This document shows, in pieces, positions 1 through 7,536 of a stretch of 57,169 bases of DNA (position 1 is the stretch's first letter; the number at the start of each line of letters is the position of its first letter). Origin of the DNA: Duganella aquatilis. Its GTDB lineage: Bacteria > Pseudomonadota > Gammaproteobacteria > Burkholderiales > Burkholderiaceae_D. The DNA lies in assembly GCF_009674565.1 (NCBI RefSeq), contig NZ_WKJL01000031.1:1-57169 (forward strand). The letters are read 5' to 3'. The notes below the pieces were generated by a model that was given only the letters and a program-made list of their open reading frames with translations, was not told the DNA's origin and did not search any database. The translations under genes and the position numbers were made by a program.

Positions 1-788
1 ACCAGGCCGGCGCCGCGCAGGCGCAGACCGGCACGCCTCCTCCTCCGGTGGCGCAGGGCGACAGGCCGGCGACCGCCGTGCCGGATCCCGCGCCGCATCC
101 GGGCATGCGGCGCTACAAGGTCAACCTGCCGCCGCCGGCGGTGTTCGACATGGCGGTGGCGCGGGTCGATGCCGACGGCACCAAATGGACGGGCGCCGCG
201 ACGATGACGTGGCATACTGACGGCAGCCGCTATCGGGCCTCGGTGGAAGCGGGTCTGAGTTTGCTGATCACGCGTTTGAACCTGCTGGTGACGCGCAGCG
301 AGGGCGAGATCGACGATTACGGCATCGCGCCGGTGAAGAGCACGGAAAAGCGCGCGCGCCGCGCCGAAACCGCGACCCACTTCAACCGCGACGCCGGCAC
401 CATCAGCTTCTCGGCGGTCGAGACCACCTACCCGCTGCTGGTGGGCGCGCAGGACACGGTGACGGTGCCGTTCCAGCTGGGCGGCATCGGCCGGGCCGAC
501 GTCAACCAGTTCGGCGGCGACATCGACATCCAGGTCGCCAACGACAAGGAGGCGGTGGTCTACCGCTTCCAGCTGGTCGGCGAAGAAGAACTCGATATGA
601 AGACCGGCAAGGTGGTGACCTGGCATCTGAGCCGTCCGCCGAAGCCCGGCACGTATTCGTCCAAGCTGGAAATCTGGCTGGCGCCGGGACTGAACTGGTA
701 TCCGGTGCAGATCCGCGTCAGCGAAGGCAATGGCGCGGTCACCACCCAGACCGTATCCGATATCAAGATGACTGAAGCAGGAAAATAA
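1..788 (+). CDS. DUF3108 domain protein, 5' partial
   Basis: The frame is open from base 3, so the true start lies left of the window; 261 residues are visible. The first in-window start-like codon is a GTG at 48, but the upstream residues (Ala/Gln/Pro-rich) read on without a stop and look like the linker after a signal or membrane segment. The body matches the DUF3108 pattern: a beta-rich domain with a GEIDDYGIAPV segment and a C-terminal LEIWLAPGLNWYPVQIR segment. The same two segments occur in the next gene, so the two are paralogues, probably co-transcribed. Their exact role is unknown; the family is usually predicted to be exported. Confidence 0.85.
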   Translation, partial: QAGAAQAQTGTPPPPVAQGDRPATAVPDPAPHPGMRRYKVNLPPPAVFDMAVARVDADGTKWTGAATMTWHTDGSRYRASVEAGLSLLITRLNLLVTRSEGEIDDYGIAPVKSTEKRARRAETATHFNRDAGTISFSAVETTYPLLVGAQDTVTVPFQLGGIGRADVNQFGGDIDIQVANDKEAVVYRFQLVGEEELDMKTGKVVTWHLSRPPKPGTYSSKLEIWLAPGLNWYPVQIRVSEGNGAVTTQTVSDIKMTEAGK

Positions 789-789
789 G

Positions 790-1533
790 ATGAAAAAACT
801 GACCACCCTTTGCGCAGCCTTGCTGCTGGCCGGCGTCACGCTGGCCCACACCGCCGACGAACATCCGAGCGCCAAGCACCCGACCAACCCGCCGCCGTCG
901 GCGGACCTGAGCTACTCGCTGAAGATCAAGCAGAGCGGCCTGTCGCTGAACGGCACCGCCACCGTGCAATGGCGCGCCGGCGACGGCAAGTATTCGATCG
1001 CCACCGAAAGCCGCGCCGCCATCTTTGGCAAGGTGGTCGAGAACCGCAGCGAGGGCGGCATCGACGATTTCGGCCTGGCGCCGGTGAGCTTCTACGAGAA
1101 GCGCCTGCGCAAGGAGCCGTACACCACCAGCTTCAAGCGCGACGGCAAGACTATTGCATTTACCGAAAGCGACGTCACCTATCCCATCCTGGGAGGCGAG
1201 CAGGATCGCAGCAGCGCGCAATGGCAGCTGGCCGCGCTGGCGCGCGCCACGCCGGACAAGTTCAAGCCGGGCAGCGAGTGGCATCTGTTCGTGGCCGGCC
1301 GCCGCGACGCCGAGCAGTGGACCTTCAAGGTGGTCAAGACCGAGAACGTGCAGATCGGCTCCGGCGACGTCAGCGCGGTCCACCTGATCAAGGCGCCGCC
1401 GCCGGATGCGCAGGGTCAGCAGGTCGACCTGTGGTTGGCGCCGTCGATGGATTGGTACCCGGTGCGGGTGCGCTTTAACGACAACGACGGCGACTTTGTC
1501 GACCAGACGCTGGAAAAGGTCGTGAAGAAATAG
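790..1533 (+). CDS. DUF3108 domain protein, exported
   Basis: A 247-residue protein with a classical signal peptide (MKKLTTLCAALLLAGVTLA, cleavage near residue 20) followed by a DUF3108 domain. Paralogous landmarks shared with the upstream gene are GGIDDFGLAPVSFYEKR (about residues 92-108) and VDLWLAPSMDWYPVRVRF (about 212-229). The ATG at 790 lies one base past the upstream stop. Its ribosome-binding site AGGAAA sits inside the 3' end of the upstream gene, so the two are one transcription unit. It is predicted periplasmic; molecular function is unknown. Confidence 0.9.
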   Translation: MKKLTTLCAALLLAGVTLAHTADEHPSAKHPTNPPPSADLSYSLKIKQSGLSLNGTATVQWRAGDGKYSIATESRAAIFGKVVENRSEGGIDDFGLAPVSFYEKRLRKEPYTTSFKRDGKTIAFTESDVTYPILGGEQDRSSAQWQLAALARATPDKFKPGSEWHLFVAGRRDAEQWTFKVVKTENVQIGSGDVSAVHLIKAPPPDAQGQQVDLWLAPSMDWYPVRVRFNDNDGDFVDQTLEKVVKK

Positions 1534-1596
1534 GCTCCTGCTATACTGACGCCCCCGCGACAATGAGGTTTATTTGTAAAAAATACAATGGCGGGA

Positions 1597-1668
1597 GCAA
1601 CATCGGGGTCAGTGCCGACATTCGGACATGAGTTCGTGTCCGAATGTCGGCACTGACCCCGATGTTGC
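1597..1668. repeat. Perfect 32-bp-arm palindrome (REP-like)
   Basis: The left arm 1597-1628 is the exact reverse complement of the right arm 1637-1668, with an 8-base loop (TGAGTTCG). Each arm contains the core GTCAGTGCCGACATTCGG. Transcribed, it would form a very stable hairpin with no T-run after it, so it is not a simple intrinsic terminator. The symmetry and intergenic position fit a REP/BIME-type repetitive element mobilised by RAYT transposases, but only one copy was seen here, so this is an inference. It lies between the DUF3108 pair and the condensin operon and contains the ATG at 1628. Confidence 0.9.
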
Positions 1669-1687
1669 GCATACAGAATGGCAAAGA

Positions 1688-3046
1688 ATGATCGAACCTA
1701 TAACTAGTGAAGCCGCACCGGACCCGCAGGAGCAGGACAGTCTGCAGGCCCACTTTCAGCCGCACATTTCCGCTGACGAGATTGAGCAGGTCTACCACCT
1801 GAAGCGCGCGCAGCCGCTGCTGCAGGTGTTTACCGCCCTGTTCCACGGCGGCTTCGATGGTGTGCTGGTGCGCCTGCTGGTGCTGCGCGAACTGGCCGCC
1901 GAAACCGGCGTCACCAGCTTCACCCGCGCCGACATCAACACCCGTCTGGGCTACCTGCTGCCGGAATCGCTGGAGACGGTGCTGATGCGCCTGCGCTCCA
2001 ACCAGTTGCTGGCGTGGGACGCGCAGCAGGCCGTGTACCGCGTCACGCCGATGGCGCGCAACGTGCTGTCGGCGATCGACGCGCTGCTGGCGCTGGGCAA
2101 GGAGGAAGACAGCTCGGACATGGGCTTCCTGCTGTCGCAGGTGGCCGGCGCCCAGGTAATGGGCGGCGTCACCGTCGACCAGCTGAACCACCTGCTGGGC
2201 CGCCTGATGGAGCTGACCGAGGAATTCTCGGACGCCATCGCCTCCGGGTCCGAATTCCGCCTGCGCGCCTCGCAGGCCAAGTGGCACATGGCGTGCGACT
2301 GGGTGGAGAAGGGCTCGGAGATCCTGCGCGCCATCACCACCGACGAAAACGCCGACAGCGCCACCCACAAGGCGGCGCAGGCCATCGGTCGCGCGCAATC
2401 GGCGCTGCTGAACATGCAGGGCATGTTCTCGCGCGCCTTGAACCAGATCGAGCGCCAGCGGGTGCACCTGGGCCAGTCCGGGCTGTCGACCACCGACATC
2501 AAGCGCTGGCTGCTGGAACACGAAGACCTGGCCTCGCTGGCCCTGGGCGCGATCGACCAGCCGGTGGTCCCGCTGTTCATCACGCCCGCAGAAATGATAG
2601 ACGTAGCAGAAACAGAATTAATGGCCGACCGCGTAAACACCACCGTATCCAATGGCCTGCCGACCGGCACCGACGCGCCCACCACCATCAGCGACGGCCC
2701 TGCAATGCAGCAGGAGCTGGACGACTGGCTGGCGCGCCTGTCCGACTTCGCCGCGCTGGGGAATTTCCCCAGCATCGCCGACGAGGGCCCGAAATCCATC
2801 CAGGCGCACGAGTCGCTGCTGCCGGCGTCGTTCGCCGTGGCCTCGTACCGCGCCTCGCTGCTGCCGCTGCTGGGCGACGCCGACGAAGCGCGCCTGCAAG
2901 GCGCCACCGCCGAACTGGCGCGCCTGCCGGTGACGTTCTCGCCGCAGGACGAAATGGTCCAGCTGCCCGACCTCGAAGTCGCAGCGATGTCCCTTGCCTC
3001 CCTCTCACTGTCTTTGAATCCGGAAGGCGACAAGTCTGATGAATGA
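1688..3046 (+). CDS. mksF: MksF-like kleisin subunit of bacterial condensin
   Basis: 452 residues from the ATG at 1688. An in-frame ATG at 1628 would add 20 residues but sits inside the palindrome, so it is a poor start. Kleisin subunits bridge the SMC heads and bind the MksE/MukE winged-helix subunit. The visible architecture is an N-terminal helical/winged-helix-like region (about residues 20-130), a long helical middle and a low-complexity Ser/Thr/Asp linker before the C-terminus. The identification rests mainly on operon order (kleisin, small wHTH subunit, SMC), as in MukF-MukE-MukB and MksF-MksE-MksB. The gene overlaps the next by 8 bases, suggesting translational coupling. A distant relation to Wadjet JetA is possible. 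Confidence 0.75.
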   Translation: MIEPITSEAAPDPQEQDSLQAHFQPHISADEIEQVYHLKRAQPLLQVFTALFHGGFDGVLVRLLVLRELAAETGVTSFTRADINTRLGYLLPESLETVLMRLRSNQLLAWDAQQAVYRVTPMARNVLSAIDALLALGKEEDSSDMGFLLSQVAGAQVMGGVTVDQLNHLLGRLMELTEEFSDAIASGSEFRLRASQAKWHMACDWVEKGSEILRAITTDENADSATHKAAQAIGRAQSALLNMQGMFSRALNQIERQRVHLGQSGLSTTDIKRWLLEHEDLASLALGAIDQPVVPLFITPAEMIDVAETELMADRVNTTVSNGLPTGTDAPTTISDGPAMQQELDDWLARLSDFAALGNFPSIADEGPKSIQAHESLLPASFAVASYRASLLPLLGDADEARLQGATAELARLPVTFSPQDEMVQLPDLEVAAMSLASLSLSLNPEGDKSDE

Positions 3047-3815
3047 CGATTCCCAAATCCTGATCGCGCGCCTGCTGTCGCACCAGACCCTGCGCCGCGA
3101 CGACAAACTGGTCAAGCGCGTGCTGTCGGACGAACAGTTCCGCACCGAAGTCGATGCGCGCCTGCTGGCCGTCGGCCTCAAGCTGCTCGACAACGTGTAT
3201 GCCGACCACGTGACGCTGGCGCTGCACCGCGCCATCGAGCCGAAGATCTTCGGCGCCAAGGACGTCTGGCAGAACAATAACTTCGGCCTGTCGCGCGATG
3301 GCGTGGCGCTGCTGGTGGTGCTGTGGGCGCAGATCATCCTGCCCAAGCGCGAACGCCAGGAGACCCACCAGCACGCGGAGGACGACCAGAACGACATGTT
3401 CGGCGTCGACAAGCCGCTGCCGCGCGCGGAAGACACCTCGATCGGCATCGCCTACAAGGCGCTGCTGGCCGACTTCGGCGACAAGCTGGGCAAGAAAACG
3501 CGTCTCGACATGAACCTCGGCATCCTGTCCAAGCTGGGCTTCATCGAGCGCCGCGGCGACATCATCGTCGAAGGTCCTCTGCTGGACCTGCTGATGGATA
3601 CCGACGTGCTGAAGGAACGCATCGTCAACGGCGCGCTGGCCGACGTGTTCAAGCGCGCGCCGGCGCAGATCATCCCGGTGCCGCGCAGCGCGCCGCCGGT
3701 GGCCGCCAACGAGGAGGAAGAAGCCGCACCGGCCGAAGACGAGGAAGAGATCCTGCCCGCCTTCGACGCGCCGCCGCCGGCTCCCATCGACGAAGACACT
3801 CCAGCCAAGGACTAA
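3039..3815 (+). CDS. mksE: MksE-like condensin subunit
   Basis: A 258-residue protein between a kleisin-like gene and an SMC-like gene, overlapping the first by 8 bases and ending 3 bases before the second. MksE/MukE/JetB proteins are small winged-helix dimers that bind the kleisin and regulate SMC ATPase and DNA loading. Here the region of about residues 130-215 (LGILSKLGFIERRGDIIVEG, then DLLMDTDVLKERIVNGALAD) looks like a winged helix. It is followed by an acidic, Pro-rich tail (EEEEAAPAEDEEE) to the C-terminus. The tail is probably disordered. Subunit identity is from position, size and this C-terminal pattern. Confidence 0.75.
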   Translation: MNDDSQILIARLLSHQTLRRDDKLVKRVLSDEQFRTEVDARLLAVGLKLLDNVYADHVTLALHRAIEPKIFGAKDVWQNNNFGLSRDGVALLVVLWAQIILPKRERQETHQHAEDDQNDMFGVDKPLPRAEDTSIGIAYKALLADFGDKLGKKTRLDMNLGILSKLGFIERRGDIIVEGPLLDLLMDTDVLKERIVNGALADVFKRAPAQIIPVPRSAPPVAANEEEEAAPAEDEEEILPAFDAPPPAPIDEDTPAKD

Positions 3816-3818
3816 GCC

Positions 3819-6650
3819 ATGTTTCACATTAAATCGCTAGAACTGGTCCACTGGGATTACTGGCAACGCATCAAGAATATCCCGCTGGACGCCAAGATCA
3901 TCACCATCGCGGGCCAGAACGGCTCCGGCAAGACCACCTTGCTGGACGCACTGCGCACGCTGTTCGGCCTCGATTGCTCGATGGGCCGCACGTATAAACA
4001 CTACGCGCGCCACAGCGGCCAGCAGACCGCCTGGCTGCGCGCCGTGGTGGACAACAAGGCCATGGGCCGCCAGCTGTCCAACCGCCCGTTCCGCAGCTCC
4101 GGCTTCTTCAGCGACGACGAAGTCACGCTGTTCTGCCAGATCCAGAAGAACGGCGGCGACTGGAAGCGCCAGTACCTTATGCGCCCGGGTAACGTGCAGA
4201 TCGAAGACATCGGCGAAGCCGGCAACGACTGGCTCGGCGTGGAAAACTACCGCAAGCGCCTGGCGAACGCCGGCCTGTCGCCGGCTATGGCCAAGGTGCT
4301 GGCCCTGGAGCAGGGCGAGACCGACAAGCTGTGCGAATACGCGCCGCGCCAGTTGCTGGACCTGGTGTTCCAGGTCTTCGGCGACAAGGAAGTGCTGGAC
4401 GCCTACGACGAAGCGAAGCGCCACCAGCGCGACACCGAAACGGAACTGAAACGCTTTGAAGCGGAACTGGAAGCCTCCAAGACCAACCTGGAAGGCTTGC
4501 GCCTGCGCGTGGCCAACTACCACCAGTGGGAAGACCTGAACAAGGAGCGCCGCAACCTGCAAGAGGAAGTGCTGCCGTCGCTGGAATATCACGAAGCGCG
4601 CGAGAAGCACGCGACCTTGAGCCGCCAGCTGCGCGAAGCACGCAAGCCGCTGCTGCAGGCCGACGCGCAACTGGCCGACAAGCGCAATATGCTGGCGGCG
4701 CAGGCCAAGGCGCTGTCGGACGCGCAAAGCCACGAGACGGTGCTGGAGCAGGAATCGACCTCGCTGCAAACGCGCCTGACGCACATCAACGGCAAACTGA
4801 AGCCGCTGGAAAGCCTGCTGGAGCAGAAGGCGCGCCTGGAAAAGCTGGCGTCGGACTCCGGTTCGGACCTGGCCGAAGTGGCCAAGACGCTGCAGGAAAA
4901 AGAAATCGAACTGGCGCGCCAGCGCACCGCGCGCGACGCCGTCGCCTCGAAGATCGCCGGCGAGCTGTCGACCATCTCGGCGCTGCAGGGCAAGACCGCG
5001 CTGCCGGAACCGGAAGTGCAGCGCACCATGCGCCGCGCGCTGAACGACGCCGGCATCAGCCACGCCATGCTGTCGGACATCGTCGAAGTGACGGACCCGA
5101 AATGGCAGGGCGCGATCGAAGGCGTGCTGGGTGGCTATGCCTCCGTGGTGCTGCTGGATAAATCGTCCGATGCCGCCGCCGCCTACCGCCTGGCGGAGAA
5201 GGAGCGTTATCGCCACTTCATCGTGCCGGATCTGGTGCACGCGCCGACCATCAAGGACGAGAGCCTGATGTCGGTGGTGAAGTTCTCGGCCAAGGTGCCG
5301 GCATGGCTGGTGGAACAGCTGTCGCGCATCACCCGCGTTGACAGTGTCGACGTCGGCGCCAAGCTGGGCAGCCACGAAGAGTGGATCACGCCGGAAGCCT
5401 ACCACCGCGAACGCCGCGGCGGCCGCTCGCTGTTTGTGGAAGCCTCGCGCTACCGCTTCGGCTCCGCCGGCCGCACGCAGCGTATGGAAGCGATCCAGAA
5501 ATCGCTGCCGGCGCTGGAGGCGCAGGAAGACCAGCTGACGCTGCAAGTGTCCAAGCTGGCGACCGAAATCAGCGCGCTGAAAACCCGCCTGGCCGGCGTC
5601 GACGCGGCCAAGGAACTGGGCGCGCGCGCCGAGGAATTCGACGACGCCGCGCGCAACGCCGTGCCGCTGCGGGCGGAACGCAGCGAAGTCGGCGCCCGCC
5701 TGGGCGAGCTGCAAAACCTGATCAAGACCGCCGTGGTCACGCGCACCCGCGCCGACACCACCTGGCAGAACGCGCGCTTCGCCCTGTCGGAAGCGGAAGC
5801 CGGCATGCGCCTGAATCACAAGCGCGTGCTGGAGCAGCGCGCAGAACATGCCAAGGCGCTGCTGGCGCTGCGCAAGAGCTGGCGCCACCTGCCGCAAGGC
5901 TGGCGCCGTCCGGCGCGCCGCGCCGCGCTGGTCAAGGAACACCAGAACGCGCACCAGGTCACGCTGCGCGTGCACAGCCTGGAAGCCAGCCTGGCGCGCA
6001 GCGACTGGGAACTGGATGCGACCGTGATCGACCAGTACCAGCGTCTGAACGACCAGCTGCATTCGCGCCAGTCGGAAACCGAGGAGCGCCGCTACCAGAA
6101 CAACCGCGCGATCGAAGCGACCGGCAATGCACGCGGCGCCTACATCGAGCGGCTGCGCTACACCATCAAGACCTACGCGGCCAACATCAAGGAACTGGGC
6201 CAGCTGGCCGGCATCGAAGTGCATGCCGATCCGGTGCGCCTGGAGAACGACGATGTGCAGCTGGCGCAGGCCGGCCTGCACGTGCGCTTCAAATTCGACG
6301 GCAAGGGCGTGATCGGCATGAACGACGGCGAAGCGTCGGGCGGCCAGCAGGTGATGAAATCGCTGGTGCTGCTGATTGGTTTGCTGAAGTCGGAAGATGG
6401 TTCCGGCGGCTTCGTGTTCATCGACGAACCGTTTGCCCACCTGGATATCCGTAACATCCAGCTGGTCGGCGAGTTCCTGAAGAACACCGACGCCCAGTAC
6501 CTGATGACGACGCCGCTGACGCACAACACCGACGTCTACGATCCTTCGGAACTGACGCTCATCACGAGTAAAAAGAAGAAGGATACCGAGTGGGCGCAGC
6601 CGATCTTCGTGCTGCAACGCCGCAAGGAAGAGGCGGCGAAAGCTGCCTAG
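3819..6650 (+). CDS. mksB: MksB/SMC-like condensin ATPase
   Basis: A 943-residue SMC-type ATPase, shorter than MukB (about 1,500) and near the MksB/JetC range. The N-terminal head has a Walker A, GQNGSGKT, at residues 32-39. Two long coiled-coil arms flank a central globular region (about residues 390-560; IEGVLGGYASVVLLDK) that would be the hinge. The C-terminal head carries the ABC signature SGGQ and Walker B FVFIDEPFAHLD (about 865-880). It would extrude or bridge DNA loops as part of the MksFEB complex in the nucleoid. No MksG/JetD (TOPRIM nuclease) gene follows, so this looks like a chromosome-maintenance condensin rather than a full anti-plasmid Wadjet set. Confidence 0.85.
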   Translation: MFHIKSLELVHWDYWQRIKNIPLDAKIITIAGQNGSGKTTLLDALRTLFGLDCSMGRTYKHYARHSGQQTAWLRAVVDNKAMGRQLSNRPFRSSGFFSDDEVTLFCQIQKNGGDWKRQYLMRPGNVQIEDIGEAGNDWLGVENYRKRLANAGLSPAMAKVLALEQGETDKLCEYAPRQLLDLVFQVFGDKEVLDAYDEAKRHQRDTETELKRFEAELEASKTNLEGLRLRVANYHQWEDLNKERRNLQEEVLPSLEYHEAREKHATLSRQLREARKPLLQADAQLADKRNMLAAQAKALSDAQSHETVLEQESTSLQTRLTHINGKLKPLESLLEQKARLEKLASDSGSDLAEVAKTLQEKEIELARQRTARDAVASKIAGELSTISALQGKTALPEPEVQRTMRRALNDAGISHAMLSDIVEVTDPKWQGAIEGVLGGYASVVLLDKSSDAAAAYRLAEKERYRHFIVPDLVHAPTIKDESLMSVVKFSAKVPAWLVEQLSRITRVDSVDVGAKLGSHEEWITPEAYHRERRGGRSLFVEASRYRFGSAGRTQRMEAIQKSLPALEAQEDQLTLQVSKLATEISALKTRLAGVDAAKELGARAEEFDDAARNAVPLRAERSEVGARLGELQNLIKTAVVTRTRADTTWQNARFALSEAEAGMRLNHKRVLEQRAEHAKALLALRKSWRHLPQGWRRPARRAALVKEHQNAHQVTLRVHSLEASLARSDWELDATVIDQYQRLNDQLHSRQSETEERRYQNNRAIEATGNARGAYIERLRYTIKTYAANIKELGQLAGIEVHADPVRLENDDVQLAQAGLHVRFKFDGKGVIGMNDGEASGGQQVMKSLVLLIGLLKSEDGSGGFVFIDEPFAHLDIRNIQLVGEFLKNTDAQYLMTTPLTHNTDVYDPSELTLITSKKKKDTEWAQPIFVLQRRKEEAAKAA

Positions 6651-6871
6651 TCGTTCAGCAGCTGATCCAGCTGCTGCGCCAGAAGGGCCGCCTTGTCGCG
6701 GCCCTTTGCTTTTTGTACGGCTTCGAGATAGGGACCGCGCAGCGTGCGCAGCTCATCCAGCGTCGCGGCCTTCTCCACCCTGAGTTGCAAGGTGAAACCA
6801 CGCAGGCCGATCGTACTCTTGATGGTCTTCGTGTAGAAGTCGTAAACCGCGAGCTGCTGGCGGGTGGTCAT
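6647..6871 (-). CDS. Small conserved-looking protein, unknown function
   Basis: 74 residues, charged and probably helical, with no signal peptide or membrane segment. A good ribosome-binding site (AAGGAG, 8 bases before the ATG at 6871) supports it as real. It is convergent with mksB and their 3' ends overlap by 4 bases; its coding sequence also holds the mksB terminator. I do not recognise the family. Confidence 0.65.
   Translation of the reverse strand: MTTRQQLAVYDFYTKTIKSTIGLRGFTLQLRVEKAATLDELRTLRGPYLEAVQKAKGRDKAALLAQQLDQLLND
6683..6715 (+). terminator. Intrinsic terminator of the condensin operon
   Basis: A 9-bp perfect stem (AAGGGCCGC 6683-6691 with GCGGCCCTT 6698-6706, loop CTTGTC), followed by TGCTTTTTG. 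It lies 33 bases past the mksB stop and inside the 3' half of the convergent small gene. Confidence 0.7.
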
Positions 6872-6909
6872 GGCGGTGCTCCTTAGTCATCCTAAGATAG
6901 CACCGCGCC

Positions 6910-7443
6910 TTATTTGATGTCAAAGATGTCAATCGGACGCGGCACCGGCTTCTGCGTGCGGCGCCATTGCACCAGCAGCCACGCATACACGCCATAGAAG
7001 CCGCCCAGCAGGCCAAACAGCCACGCGGTAAGCGGATTGCCGAGGAAGTCCGGATCGAGCGGCAGGCCATTGTGCATGTGCAGATAGGCCTCAAATAAGC
7101 GGTAGATCAGACGGCTGATGTACAGCATGATGACCAGCAGCGCGAGCTTGCGGTTCTGCGTGTAGAAAAAGCCTTCGGGACGGTTTTCCAGGCGGCTCAT
7201 CTTCATGTTGCGCTGGCCCAGCAGGCCGCCGACCACGGCGCCGGCCGCCAGCGCCGCCAGCGCGGTCCAGTTGCCCAGGGTTTGCAGCACCACCGCCAGC
7301 AGCATGAACACCATCGTGCCCAGCGTGGCGTAGTGGCGCCACAGTTCGGATTTGGTGCGACCCAAGACGATCTTGAGACGCGAATAAATACGCCATACCG
7401 CCAGCGGCACGAGCAGCAGCAGTACGATTGTGGTCATTTCCAT
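6910..7443 (-). CDS. Multi-pass inner-membrane protein, unknown function
   Basis: 177 residues from the preferred ATG at 7443 (MEMTTIVLLLLVPLAVWRIY); an upstream ATG at 7488 adds a hydrophilic stretch atypical for the start of a membrane protein. About four to five hydrophobic segments are visible: residues 4-20, 38-55, 58-75, 100-120 and 140-160. The shape resembles CcdC/DUF1453-type membrane proteins, but I cannot confirm this. It lies 38 bases upstream of the small minus-strand gene and may share its transcript. It is divergent from the S9 peptidase gene. Confidence 0.7.
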   Translation of the reverse strand: MEMTTIVLLLLVPLAVWRIYSRLKIVLGRTKSELWRHYATLGTMVFMLLAVVLQTLGNWTALAALAAGAVVGGLLGQRNMKMSRLENRPEGFFYTQNRKLALLVIMLYISRLIYRLFEAYLHMHNGLPLDPDFLGNPLTAWLFGLLGGFYGVYAWLLVQWRRTQKPVPRPIDIFDIK

Positions 7444-7536
7444 AATCTGTCCGAGGTAGAAATCTGAAAAACTGTGATTGTACGGCACGGATCGGCAATC
7501 AAGGCTAGCATAAGCAAACTGGACCGAAAGGACATC

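Noticed and set aside
3837..6617. Very long open frame antisense to the condensin ATPase gene
   Set aside because: It mirrors a GC-rich coding gene with strong motifs on the plus strand; its translation is low-complexity Arg/Gln/Val/Leu with no domain.
6647..7443. Possible JetD/MksG nuclease replacing the fourth Wadjet gene
   Set aside because: Both genes are on the opposite strand; one is 74 residues and the other a multi-pass membrane protein.
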